Shown here: positions 1-5,687 of the stretch, piece after piece
Layout: every line of letters starts with the position of its first letter
How positions within the stretch are numbered: the first letter of the stretch is position 1
Assembly (NCBI GenBank): GCA_019313025.1
Contig: JAFDCA010000660.1
Span: 1 to 9,398, forward strand
Reading direction: 5' to 3'
Length of the DNA stretch: 9,398 bases
DNA from: Deltaproteobacteria bacterium
Lineage (GTDB): Bacteria; Desulfobacterota; Desulfobacteria; Desulfobacterales; UBA11574
Notes under the pieces: model-generated
Seen by the model: the letters and a program-made list of their open reading frames with translations, nothing else
Told to the model about the DNA's origin: nothing
Database searches by the model: none
Made by a program: the position numbers and the translations under genes

Positions 1-110
1 TATACGAAAAATATAAAGATATGACTATCGACTATTATACCCTCAATCACCATGACTTCCGAGTAGAAGATTTTTTGAACATCTTGAATACGCATTTAAA
101 GTTTGACTAA
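1..110 (+). CDS. 3' end of an unidentified protein gene (partial)
   Basis: A reading frame open from the left edge (first full codon at base 3) runs 35 codons to a TAA at 108-110. The visible peptide is rich in Tyr, Asp, His and Asn and ends in NTHLKFD. It shows no motif I recognise. The two other + frames close within the first 25 bases. A chance open frame of this length is possible in AT-rich DNA, so the call rests on the frame, an ordinary amino-acid composition, and the need for some gene left of the thioesterase. It would be co-directional with the thioesterase gene that follows. No function is proposed. Confidence 0.45.
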   Translation, partial: YEKYKDMTIDYYTLNHHDFRVEDFLNILNTHLKFD

Positions 111-203
111 CATTCGATTTCTTTGATAGTCATAATATTATCCATAGACAAAGTCATCTCATAACAAGCTTTTTAGACGTTTTTCGAAATCGTCATAAAA
201 TTA
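103..203 (+). promoter_or_regulatory. Intergenic region before the thioesterase, weak promoter candidate
   Basis: Between the upstream stop codon and the thioesterase there is AT-rich DNA. A TTGACT at 103-108, overlapping the upstream stop, lies 16 bases before GATAGT at 125-130, giving a weak sigma-70-like pair. Bases 132-141 form a perfect 10-base palindrome (ATAATATTAT). Bases 176-194 form an imperfect hairpin: GACG pairs with CGTC around TTT/AAA, with one T-T mismatch. None of these is strong, and AT-rich palindromes are common by chance. The region probably carries the promoter for the next gene, but I cannot fix its position. Confidence 0.25.
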
Positions 204-219
204 ATGTATCGAAGCGCCC

Positions 220-233
220 GGGAGAATATTTTG
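220..233 (+). promoter_or_regulatory. Alternative start signal: GGGAG plus TTG for the thioesterase
   Basis: GGGAG at 220-224 lies 6 bases before an in-frame TTG at 231-233. By Shine-Dalgarno strength this is a better initiation site than either in-frame ATG (204 or 261). If used, the thioesterase would be 162 residues. Confidence 0.3.
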
Positions 234-260
234 GACACAAATTTCAATCATCAGGAAACA

Positions 261-719
261 ATGAAAGATTATACCGGGCCGCATGAATTTGAAATGGAGA
301 GTTGGATAAGTTGCGCACCCTTCGAGAGATTATTGAACATGAAGATTGTCGAGGCTTCAGACGGAAGAGCAACATTAACAATGCCCTTTCTCATCGATTT
401 TGCTCAAGGCGGGGGTCTTATGCATGGCGGAGCACTGGTGAGTTTGGCTGATACTGCTGTTGTCATGGCGATCAAGAGTATCGTCCCACCCAAGACTCAT
501 TTTGCCACGATTTCTTTGGAGACGAAATTTCTCTATCCTGTTAAACAGGGAGTTGTTACGGCCCGAGCAAAGGTTTCGAATCAAAGCGGAAAAATATTAC
601 AGGGCATTGCAACCGTCTACAACGAAGATAACAGAACCGTACTTCAATTTTCATCAACCTTTAAAATGGCAAAAGAAAAAAGAATCAGAAACATCGCCTT
701 TAAAGATGACGTTGATTAG
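261..719 (+). CDS. PaaI-family hotdog-fold thioesterase
   Basis: Predicted to hydrolyse an acyl-CoA thioester to free acid and CoA in the cytoplasm. The core carries the PaaI/ACOT13 signature: LMHGGALVSLADTA, with HGG at residues 55-57 and the probable catalytic Asp of LADTA at 64, counting from the ATG at 261. Hotdog strands follow (TISLETKFLYPV, then the C-terminal FSSTFKMAKE). From 261 the product is 152 residues, normal for the family. The start is uncertain. ATG 261 has AGGAA 3-4 bases upstream. TTG 231 has GGGAG (220-224) at an ideal 6-base spacing. ATG 204 has no ribosome binding site but would give 171 residues. The extra N-terminus is not part of the hotdog fold. Substrate is unknown; the acyl-CoA dehydrogenase elsewhere in the window fits a general CoA-recycling role, which is inference. 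Confidence 0.9.
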   Translation: MKDYTGPHEFEMESWISCAPFERLLNMKIVEASDGRATLTMPFLIDFAQGGGLMHGGALVSLADTAVVMAIKSIVPPKTHFATISLETKFLYPVKQGVVTARAKVSNQSGKILQGIATVYNEDNRTVLQFSSTFKMAKEKRIRNIAFKDDVD

Positions 720-783
720 AATCCTGATTGACGTACCAGGGCTTTATTCGGCGCATAAATACAATGATGAAATTAATGGAATA

Positions 784-1641
784 ATGAACTTGAAACCGAT
801 GGTGATACAGATTCTGTGTGTCGTATTGTTTTGCATTGGAGGGATTGCATCAGCCGGACAAATCGATGACGTTCGTGCCAACGTATATGCTTGGCGTAAG
901 TCTTGGCAAAACCGCGATATAAATCGTTACATGTCTTTTTATAGTCCGGACTTTAAATCAGAAGGGCTCGATTACAAGGGGTGGATGCAAAAAAAGGCCA
1001 CGCTTTTTAAAACTTCTGGTGACATCCGGGTGGAGATAAATGATCTTGGTGTTTTTATCGAAGGGGAATATGCAACGGCAAGGTTCCTTCAGCGGTTTCA
1101 CGGTTCGAAGTTTTCGGATGTTGGTGAAAAAACACTGACCATGGTCCAGTCAAACGGCAAATGGAAAATCGTCTCGGAAGCGTGGAAACCACTGGTATTA
1201 TCTGATCGAGTTTCTGATGGAATGGCGCTGCGCTCCAACTCGAAGCAGCCGGGTTCTGTATCTCCTCCATCCGATAAAACCGTTCAGAATCATAAGATTA
1301 AACCGATTTCGCGAAATAGCATCATTATTAAAAGTATTAAGTTTGAACCCAAAAAGGACCAAGACAGTGTATATATTGCTTCAAACACATTTTTTATTCC
1401 CGAGATCCTGACACTCGAAGGCAATAAACCAAGGATTGTTATTGATATTCGGTCTGTTTCTTCTTGGAGCGGACCTTATATAACTCCGGTTAGAGGAAAT
1501 CTAATCAGACAGATCCGAACACATTTACACCCTGACACTAAAAAATTGAGGATTGTGTTGGACCTTAATCCTTCAGAGAATTATTTCATAAATCAAATCT
1601 ATTATGAAAAAAAATATATCTACTGCATTGAAGTCAGATAA
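784..1641 (+). CDS. Exported protein with NTF2/SnoaL-like (Cds6-type) domain and C-terminal AMIN domain
   Basis: A 285-residue protein. Residues 1-24 form a Sec signal peptide: a short Lys-containing N-terminus, a hydrophobic core (VIQILCVVLFCIGG), and an ASA|G cleavage site after 24. Residues about 26-137 look like a SnoaL/NTF2-like module of the type found at the C-terminus of Cds6-like L,D-transpeptidases (VYAWRKSWQNRDINRYMSFY, later NGKWKIVSEAW). A Ser/Pro/Lys-rich linker (about 140-176) leads to an AMIN-like domain (about 178-285: RIVIDIRSV, then KLRIVLDLNP). AMIN domains target periplasmic proteins to the cell envelope or peptidoglycan. No transpeptidase or amidase catalytic domain is present, so a binding or scaffolding role is inferred. 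The start at 784 is chosen because it exposes the signal peptide. The frame is open much further upstream, but that part overlaps the thioesterase gene. It follows the thioesterase by 64 bases and converges on the next gene. Confidence 0.85.
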   Translation: MNLKPMVIQILCVVLFCIGGIASAGQIDDVRANVYAWRKSWQNRDINRYMSFYSPDFKSEGLDYKGWMQKKATLFKTSGDIRVEINDLGVFIEGEYATARFLQRFHGSKFSDVGEKTLTMVQSNGKWKIVSEAWKPLVLSDRVSDGMALRSNSKQPGSVSPPSDKTVQNHKIKPISRNSIIIKSIKFEPKKDQDSVYIASNTFFIPEILTLEGNKPRIVIDIRSVSSWSGPYITPVRGNLIRQIRTHLHPDTKKLRIVLDLNPSENYFINQIYYEKKYIYCIEVR

Positions 1642-1645
1642 AATT

Positions 1646-2266
1646 TCAGGCCACCTTCCAGTTTGCTTCACCGAAAAACAGCGGAAGTTCTGCAGCGCAT
1701 ACCGGGCCCACCCTAACATGCCGTCCGCTTTGCTCATTTAGATTTTCTTGAATCGCTGATGCAAAGCCGGGTAGAAAAAGGGTTGACTCAGGCGCGATTT
1801 GATCGACATTCTCGCGGCTGATTTCCTGCATTACCCGTTCGGCGGTCATAACCTTATAGACAATTGCCATATCAACAGTATGCCCATCGGTATTTACCGC
1901 CAGATACCAGAACGGACTCAATGTGGTGGAAAGTACCGCAGTGAGAACTTCACCGGTGATCTTTGAGTTGCCGGAGACCAGAATCGGTGAATCCTTTCCC
2001 GGTTGGTTGATGGGAAAAAGACCCGTGGGACCGGGAGCGGGGAGCTGCAAAACCTCCACTTCGGGTAGAATCTCATCCGGTTTGACTGCCCAGAGCAGAG
2101 AAAAAAAGCGGATCCTTCCCATCTTGCAATGAGAGGGTTTGAGTTTGCCAGAACGAAGTTTTTCCAAGAACTCTTGCCGGCTGTGAAATCCACAGGCCCT
2201 GCAGTCATTGTAAGAGATATAAGGTTTGACGTTGATTTTCTTTTCATAAAGATCTGCCCGGAGCAT
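1646..2266 (-). CDS. Small CFeSP-like (AcsC/CdhE/HgcA-related) protein: degenerate 4Fe-4S module plus corrinoid-binding-like domain
   Basis: A 206-residue protein. Near the N-terminus, C22-x2-C25-G, then F33, G40 and C47 match the spacing of the 4Fe-4S module of the corrinoid iron-sulfur protein large subunit (Cys-x2-Cys-x4-Cys-x16-Cys). The third cysteine position is Arg30. After a Pro-rich linker, residues from about 92 (SPILVSGNSKITGEVL, WYLAVNTDGHTV, TLFLPGFASAI, VRVGPVCAAELPLFF) resemble the C-terminal Rossmann-like corrinoid-binding domain of AcsC/CdhE and of HgcA. The TIM barrel that separates the two parts in full-length CFeSP (about 440 residues) is absent, as is the HgcA cap-helix NVWCAAGK-type motif. 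A role in corrinoid or C1 chemistry is inferred, and catalytic methyl transfer is doubtful. ATG 2266 is chosen because AGGAGGA lies 4 bases upstream; the adjacent GTG at 2269 is too close. It is the last gene of the - strand run, 156 bases after sir2, and ends 4 bases from the convergent AMIN gene. Confidence 0.8.
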   Translation of the reverse strand: MLRADLYEKKINVKPYISYNDCRACGFHSRQEFLEKLRSGKLKPSHCKMGRIRFFSLLWAVKPDEILPEVEVLQLPAPGPTGLFPINQPGKDSPILVSGNSKITGEVLTAVLSTTLSPFWYLAVNTDGHTVDMAIVYKVMTAERVMQEISRENVDQIAPESTLFLPGFASAIQENLNEQSGRHVRVGPVCAAELPLFFGEANWKVA

Positions 2267-2269
2267 CAC

Positions 2270-2422
2270 ATCCTCCTACTTTTTTTGGAGCTGCTTATTC
2301 ATCGCATATATCTTATTTTGCTGCAAAGTTTTTTCCAGTCGAACTGTGTTTAACGGGAGTTACCGTAAAACCGGAAAGCTTCTTGAGATCGATTTGTTTC
2401 AAAGGACTCAACTATAAAAAAA
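2270..2422 (-). other. Intergenic spacer between sir2 and the CFeSP-like gene
   Basis: The spacer is AT-rich and holds no open frame of note. Immediately after the sir2 stop, the - strand reads a run of seven T, but no stable hairpin precedes it, so it does not qualify as an intrinsic terminator. An imperfect stem (TAACGG against CCGTAA, one mismatch, 6-base loop) occurs near 2351-2368. The spacer is long enough to hold a separate promoter for the CFeSP-like gene, but I cannot identify one. Confidence 0.4.
2271..2277 (-). promoter_or_regulatory. Shine-Dalgarno of the CFeSP-like gene
   Basis: AGGAGGA on the - strand is a near-perfect ribosome binding site. It ends 4 bases before ATG 2266 but only 1 base before GTG 2269, so it decides in favour of the ATG. 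Confidence 0.7.
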
Positions 2423-3175
2423 TCAAAGATTAAGAAGATGCTCAATTTCGTTGATTAAGGTTGTCAGAACTTCTCCGGCCTTTCCCATGATGATATAATC
2501 ACTGATTTCTTTTGAAAGGGGTGTTCTTTCAAGATTGATTTCTATGACCTTCGCACGCGCCTGCTTTGCAATCAGAGGTATCGAGGCGGCAGGTTGAACG
2601 TTTGCCGAAGTTCCGATGACAAGCATAATATCACACGTGGAGGCGGCCATTTCTGATCGCCTCAGGTACTGTTGTGGAATCATCTCACCGAAGAAGATAC
2701 ATTCGGGTTTATAAATTCCGCCGCATTCACATCGAGGAGGAATTTGTCCGATGTCGATTTTTATTGTTTCGCATTTATTGTTGCACTCCATACATCGCTG
2801 CCATGCAAAATTTCCGTGAAACTCGACAACATCTGTATTACCGGCCATCTGGTGCAGCCCGTCGACATTTTGAGTAATGATCGTTTTTAAAAGTCCCAGC
2901 TTTTCGAGTTTGGCCAATCCTTTATGTGCGGTATTGGGTCTGGCGTTGTCAATGATTACTTTCATTTCTTTAATCAAAACATCCCAGACTTTGGCCGGAT
3001 TTTTCATAAAGGCGTCAATGTGAGCATATTCCATGGGATCGAATTTTTCCCACAACCCACCTTTCCCTCTGAAAGGGGGGATTCCGCTTTCGACAGATAT
3101 TCCGGCGCCGGTTAAGGCGACAATGTTTTTTGAACTGACCATATCTCTGGCAGCTCGGTGAATTAGTTCTTTCAT
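2423..3175 (-). CDS. Sir2-family NAD-dependent protein deacylase (sirtuin)
   Basis: A 250-residue cytoplasmic enzyme predicted to remove acyl groups from protein lysines using NAD, releasing nicotinamide and O-acyl-ADP-ribose. Sirtuin motifs occur in order: GAGISVESGIPPFRG at 23-37 (NAD binding), TQNVDGLHQ at 101-109 with Asn103 and Asp105, catalytic His120 in FHGN, zinc ligands C128, C131, C149 and C151, GTS at 188-190, and EIN at 212-214. Where SIRT5/CobB-type desuccinylases carry a Tyr-x-x-Arg pair, the aligned stretch here reads VWDVLIKEMK, so that acyl-carboxylate-binding pair appears absent. This favours neutral acyl groups such as acetyl or longer chains (inference). No good ribosome binding site precedes ATG 3175. 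The gene follows the MBL gene by 51 bases, co-directionally. In Bacillus subtilis a sirtuin (SrtN) and AcuC both deacetylate acetyl-CoA synthetase; here a sirtuin and an HDAC-family enzyme are also neighbours. Confidence 0.95.
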   Translation of the reverse strand: MKELIHRAARDMVSSKNIVALTGAGISVESGIPPFRGKGGLWEKFDPMEYAHIDAFMKNPAKVWDVLIKEMKVIIDNARPNTAHKGLAKLEKLGLLKTIITQNVDGLHQMAGNTDVVEFHGNFAWQRCMECNNKCETIKIDIGQIPPRCECGGIYKPECIFFGEMIPQQYLRRSEMAASTCDIMLVIGTSANVQPAASIPLIAKQARAKVIEINLERTPLSKEISDYIIMGKAGEVLTTLINEIEHLLNL

Positions 3176-3226
3176 TCGTTTTTAACTGTTGGAATAAATT
3201 GAATAACTTTACAGGTAAGTTCTCAC

Positions 3227-4066
3227 TTATAGCGTGAATGTCATATCGCAGCCGACGGCGAAGCATTCAAGATGGTGGCCCCTGTCAGCAATGATCCGCC
3301 TGCAAGACTCGACCATTTCATCAACCTGCTGATCGGTTCGTTCCTGGTTTAAATGAAACAGACCAAACTGTTTCACCCCGGCATCAATGGCAAGATCAAG
3401 GGTTTCCGTATATACCGAATGACCCCATTCTATTTTGGAGGGATACTCTTCAGGGATGTACTCTGCATCATGAATCAAAAGATCGGCATCCGCGGAAAAT
3501 TCCATATAATCTTTATATGAAAGACCTCCGGGGTGTCTAAAACCCAGTTCATTATCTGTTAGAAAGACAAATGATTTACCGTCTTCCGTAAATTTATATC
3601 CGCTGCCTTTATCAGGATGGCTGATCGGGATCGGTGTTATGGTAACAGAGCCGATCTCAAACGCCGACGTAAATGCATCAACATATTCCATTTTCGCACT
3701 AATTTTAGAATATCTGACAGGAAAGCTCGGCGGAGTCATAATTCTGGAGAGAATGGTTTCCACGAATTTGCTGTGAAAGGGACATCTGTACATCATGAAT
3801 TCAGCCTGTTTTTCATATAGGGGTTTGAAAAAAGGAAACCCCATTAAGTGATCCCAGTGGGAGTGGGTGAAAATGAGGTTGTATTTGAAGCGGTTTTCAT
3901 CGATCAGCTTGTTGCCAAGCCTTCGTATGCCGGTTCCGGCATCGACAATGATAATGTCGTCACTTTTGGTTCTAATTTCCAGACAGGTGGTATCCCCCCC
4001 ATATTTGATATATTCTTCACCTGAAACCGGGATGGAGCCTCGCGACCCCCAGCATTTGATAATCAT
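3227..4066 (-). CDS. Metallo-beta-lactamase-fold hydrolase (RNase Z / phosphodiesterase-like)
   Basis: A 279-residue protein with the metal-binding signature of the MBL superfamily: THSHWDH at 67-73 (H68, H70, D72, H73), H150 in PISHP, D200 in LIHDAEY, and a late HS/FH pair (H216 in WGHSV, H238 in LFHLN). The opening MIIKCWGSRGSIPVSG and the motif order resemble the RNase Z / cyclic-nucleotide phosphodiesterase-like branch rather than beta-lactamases or glyoxalases, suggesting a phosphodiester substrate. That is inference from family resemblance; substrate is unknown. There is no signal peptide, so it is cytoplasmic. Its ATG overlaps the TGA of the PrmA-like gene in the sequence ATGA, so the two are almost certainly translationally coupled. 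AAGGA lies 7 bases upstream of the ATG. Confidence 0.93.
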   Translation of the reverse strand: MIIKCWGSRGSIPVSGEEYIKYGGDTTCLEIRTKSDDIIIVDAGTGIRRLGNKLIDENRFKYNLIFTHSHWDHLMGFPFFKPLYEKQAEFMMYRCPFHSKFVETILSRIMTPPSFPVRYSKISAKMEYVDAFTSAFEIGSVTITPIPISHPDKGSGYKFTEDGKSFVFLTDNELGFRHPGGLSYKDYMEFSADADLLIHDAEYIPEEYPSKIEWGHSVYTETLDLAIDAGVKQFGLFHLNQERTDQQVDEMVESCRRIIADRGHHLECFAVGCDMTFTL

Positions 4067-4938
4067 TGTCGATCCTTCTTTCCCAAAAAGGTAGTCCAGA
4101 TGCCGTCACATTCCCAAGACTTAATGATGTTTATCCGATTCTTGGATAAAGCAACGCTCACCTCTCTTGCCTGGCTGCGCAGCAGACCGGAGAGAATAAA
4201 CCACTTCTTATTATAAAAACTTTGGGAATCGGTTAGATGTTTCATAACATCATAGTGGATGTTTGCTATCACAAGATCTGAAGGTGAGTCAATAAAATCC
4301 TCTGCTCGCCCCTGGGAGACCAGAATTCTTTTTTCCAAGTTGTTTAGGCGTACATTTCGCAATGCCGTATGTGCAGCCAAATAGTTAAAGTCAATGGCAA
4401 GCGTTCTTCTGCATCCAAGAAGGGATGCAGCCAATGCAAGAATTCCCGTTCCTGTCCCGATATCTATAGCAAAATCTATGCGATCACGCAAGAATACCAT
4501 TTCAAGTGCTTTGAGACAGCCTCGTGTTGTGGTATGTAAACCATTGCCGAATACAACTCCGGGATCAAGCAAAATGGTGAGTTCTTTTTGACACAAGTTC
4601 ATTTTCTCCCCATTTTTTCTCCATGGTGGAACAATATGAAAACGACCGATTTTTTCAGGAACTGTTTTACCTCCATGCCATTGATCATAGGTCATATGAA
4701 ATTCATCAAGAAGGTACATTTCGGGATTCAAACGAAGTATTTTTGAGACTTCGTCCGGGGAAGATTTGGAAAAAAAGAGAAAAGAAAAATCATCTTCCTG
4801 CCAGTTACCGATGAAATCGCTTTCACATATTTTATGGTCCGGTTTCAATCGGCCATGAAGATAGTAGATGTAAAGTTCTTTGTAAGGGGTGTTCGTAAAT
4901 TCTTTTCCATCTTTGAAGTTGTGTGCTGTTTTAATCAT
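4063..4938 (-). CDS. prmA: PrmA-like protein lysine methyltransferase (ribosomal protein L11 methyltransferase family)
   Basis: A 291-residue SAM-dependent methyltransferase of normal PrmA length. The N-terminal part (about 1-110) is divergent but ends in the usual RFHIVPPW strand. The PrmA signature follows: LLDPGVVFGNGLHTTTRGCL (123-142), then SAM motif I DIGTGTGILALA (159-170), an acidic residue after strand 2 (AIDFN), and DLVIANIHYD (221-230), equivalent to the VANIL motif of PrmA. PrmA trimethylates L11. Related family members methylate other lysines, including the ETF beta subunit, so the target here is uncertain. It starts 19 bases after the CBS-ACT gene with GGAAA close to the ATG, and its stop overlaps the start of the MBL gene by 4 bases. 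The nearby lysine deacylases make a modification theme plausible, but that is inference. Confidence 0.9.
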   Translation of the reverse strand: MIKTAHNFKDGKEFTNTPYKELYIYYLHGRLKPDHKICESDFIGNWQEDDFSFLFFSKSSPDEVSKILRLNPEMYLLDEFHMTYDQWHGGKTVPEKIGRFHIVPPWRKNGEKMNLCQKELTILLDPGVVFGNGLHTTTRGCLKALEMVFLRDRIDFAIDIGTGTGILALAASLLGCRRTLAIDFNYLAAHTALRNVRLNNLEKRILVSQGRAEDFIDSPSDLVIANIHYDVMKHLTDSQSFYNKKWFILSGLLRSQAREVSVALSKNRINIIKSWECDGIWTTFLGKKDRQ

Positions 4939-4957
4939 TTTCCAGTGAACAATCCAA

Positions 4958-5608
4958 CTACCATTCCATGGGGTCGAGCAATGTAAACCCCATTTTTTTT
5001 ATTTTTATTTTTAACGGCCCGATGTTTTGAGTCAAGAGATACGGAAAAACAGCCCGCTTACCTTCATCCCAGTATCTTGAAACCAAAATACTTCCGAATG
5101 AAATATTCTCTTCGGAAATGGCATCAACAATTTTTTTCATTTGCCCGATTTTATTCTCTACGATGATGCCCATAAGGGTTCCGGGCTCTTCTAAGCCCAA
5201 AACATTGATAAACTCACGTAAAAGATCACGAACGGTTATAATACCTATGAGTTTTTGTTGTTCGACAACGACGGGAAGTGCTCCGAAATGTTTTTTGAAT
5301 AATAAAATGAGCGCGTCTTGAATGGTGTCTTGAGGAGAAATAGTAACCGGATCTTTTGTCATGATATCTTTAATTTTACATGTTGAAAAACGTTTCCATT
5401 CTTCAGGGCCATTTTCTTCAATAAAATGGGAAGATGGCAATGCGCTTCTAATATCTCTATCCGTGACAATTCCAATGAGCAGATTATTTTCATCGACCAC
5501 AGGAAGATGGCGAATGAGATGTTTCGACATTTTTTCCTGTGCTTGAGAGATATCATCATCTTTGTCAATGGTAACGACATTTCTGGTCATTACTTTGCTG
5601 ATAAACAT
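4958..5608 (-). CDS. AcuB-like protein with two CBS domains and a C-terminal ACT domain
   Basis: A 216-residue cytoplasmic protein. The first CBS domain is at about 5-57 (VMTRNVVTI, HLPVVDENN, IGIVTDRDIR), the second at about 79-133 (DIMTKDPVTI, ALPVVVE, IGIITVRDLL). An ACT-like ligand-binding domain follows at about 142-214 (GTLMGIIVENKIGQMKKI). The order CBS-CBS-ACT and the length match AcuB of the Bacillus acuABC acetate/acetoin control operon. CBS pairs usually bind adenine nucleotides and ACT domains usually bind small metabolites, so this is probably an energy or metabolite sensor. There is no catalytic or DNA-binding domain. It lies directly after the HDAC-family gene, mirroring the acuB-acuC adjacency, although the HDAC here is of a different subclass. 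A strong GGAGGA sits 4 bases before the ATG. Confidence 0.93.
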   Translation of the reverse strand: MFISKVMTRNVVTIDKDDDISQAQEKMSKHLIRHLPVVDENNLLIGIVTDRDIRSALPSSHFIEENGPEEWKRFSTCKIKDIMTKDPVTISPQDTIQDALILLFKKHFGALPVVVEQQKLIGIITVRDLLREFINVLGLEEPGTLMGIIVENKIGQMKKIVDAISEENISFGSILVSRYWDEGKRAVFPYLLTQNIGPLKIKIKKMGFTLLDPMEW

Positions 5609-5612
5609 TTTA

Positions 5613-5618
5613 TCCTCC
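5613..5618 (-). promoter_or_regulatory. Strong Shine-Dalgarno of the CBS-ACT gene
   Basis: GGAGGA on the - strand, 4 bases before ATG 5608. It follows a 79-base gap after the HDAC-family gene, the longest gap inside the first five genes of the run, and gives this gene independent translation initiation. I see no convincing internal promoter in the gap. Confidence 0.7.
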
Positions 5619-5687
5619 GATGATTACAAACTTTGCCTGACAGGGTTGTGACGAAATTTATATTTTTTGCAATAAAACGTCTTGCTT

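Noticed and set aside
460..783. In-frame upstream extension of the AMIN-domain protein that overlaps the thioesterase gene
   Set aside because: The frame is open only because it shadows the thioesterase. The extension is Arg-rich and unlike a protein domain, and a clear signal peptide begins at ATG 784.
1918..2247. 109-codon - strand frame inside the CFeSP-like gene
   Set aside because: It lies wholly within the real gene in another frame, has no recognisable domain and shows the Ser/Arg/Pro bias of a shadow frame.
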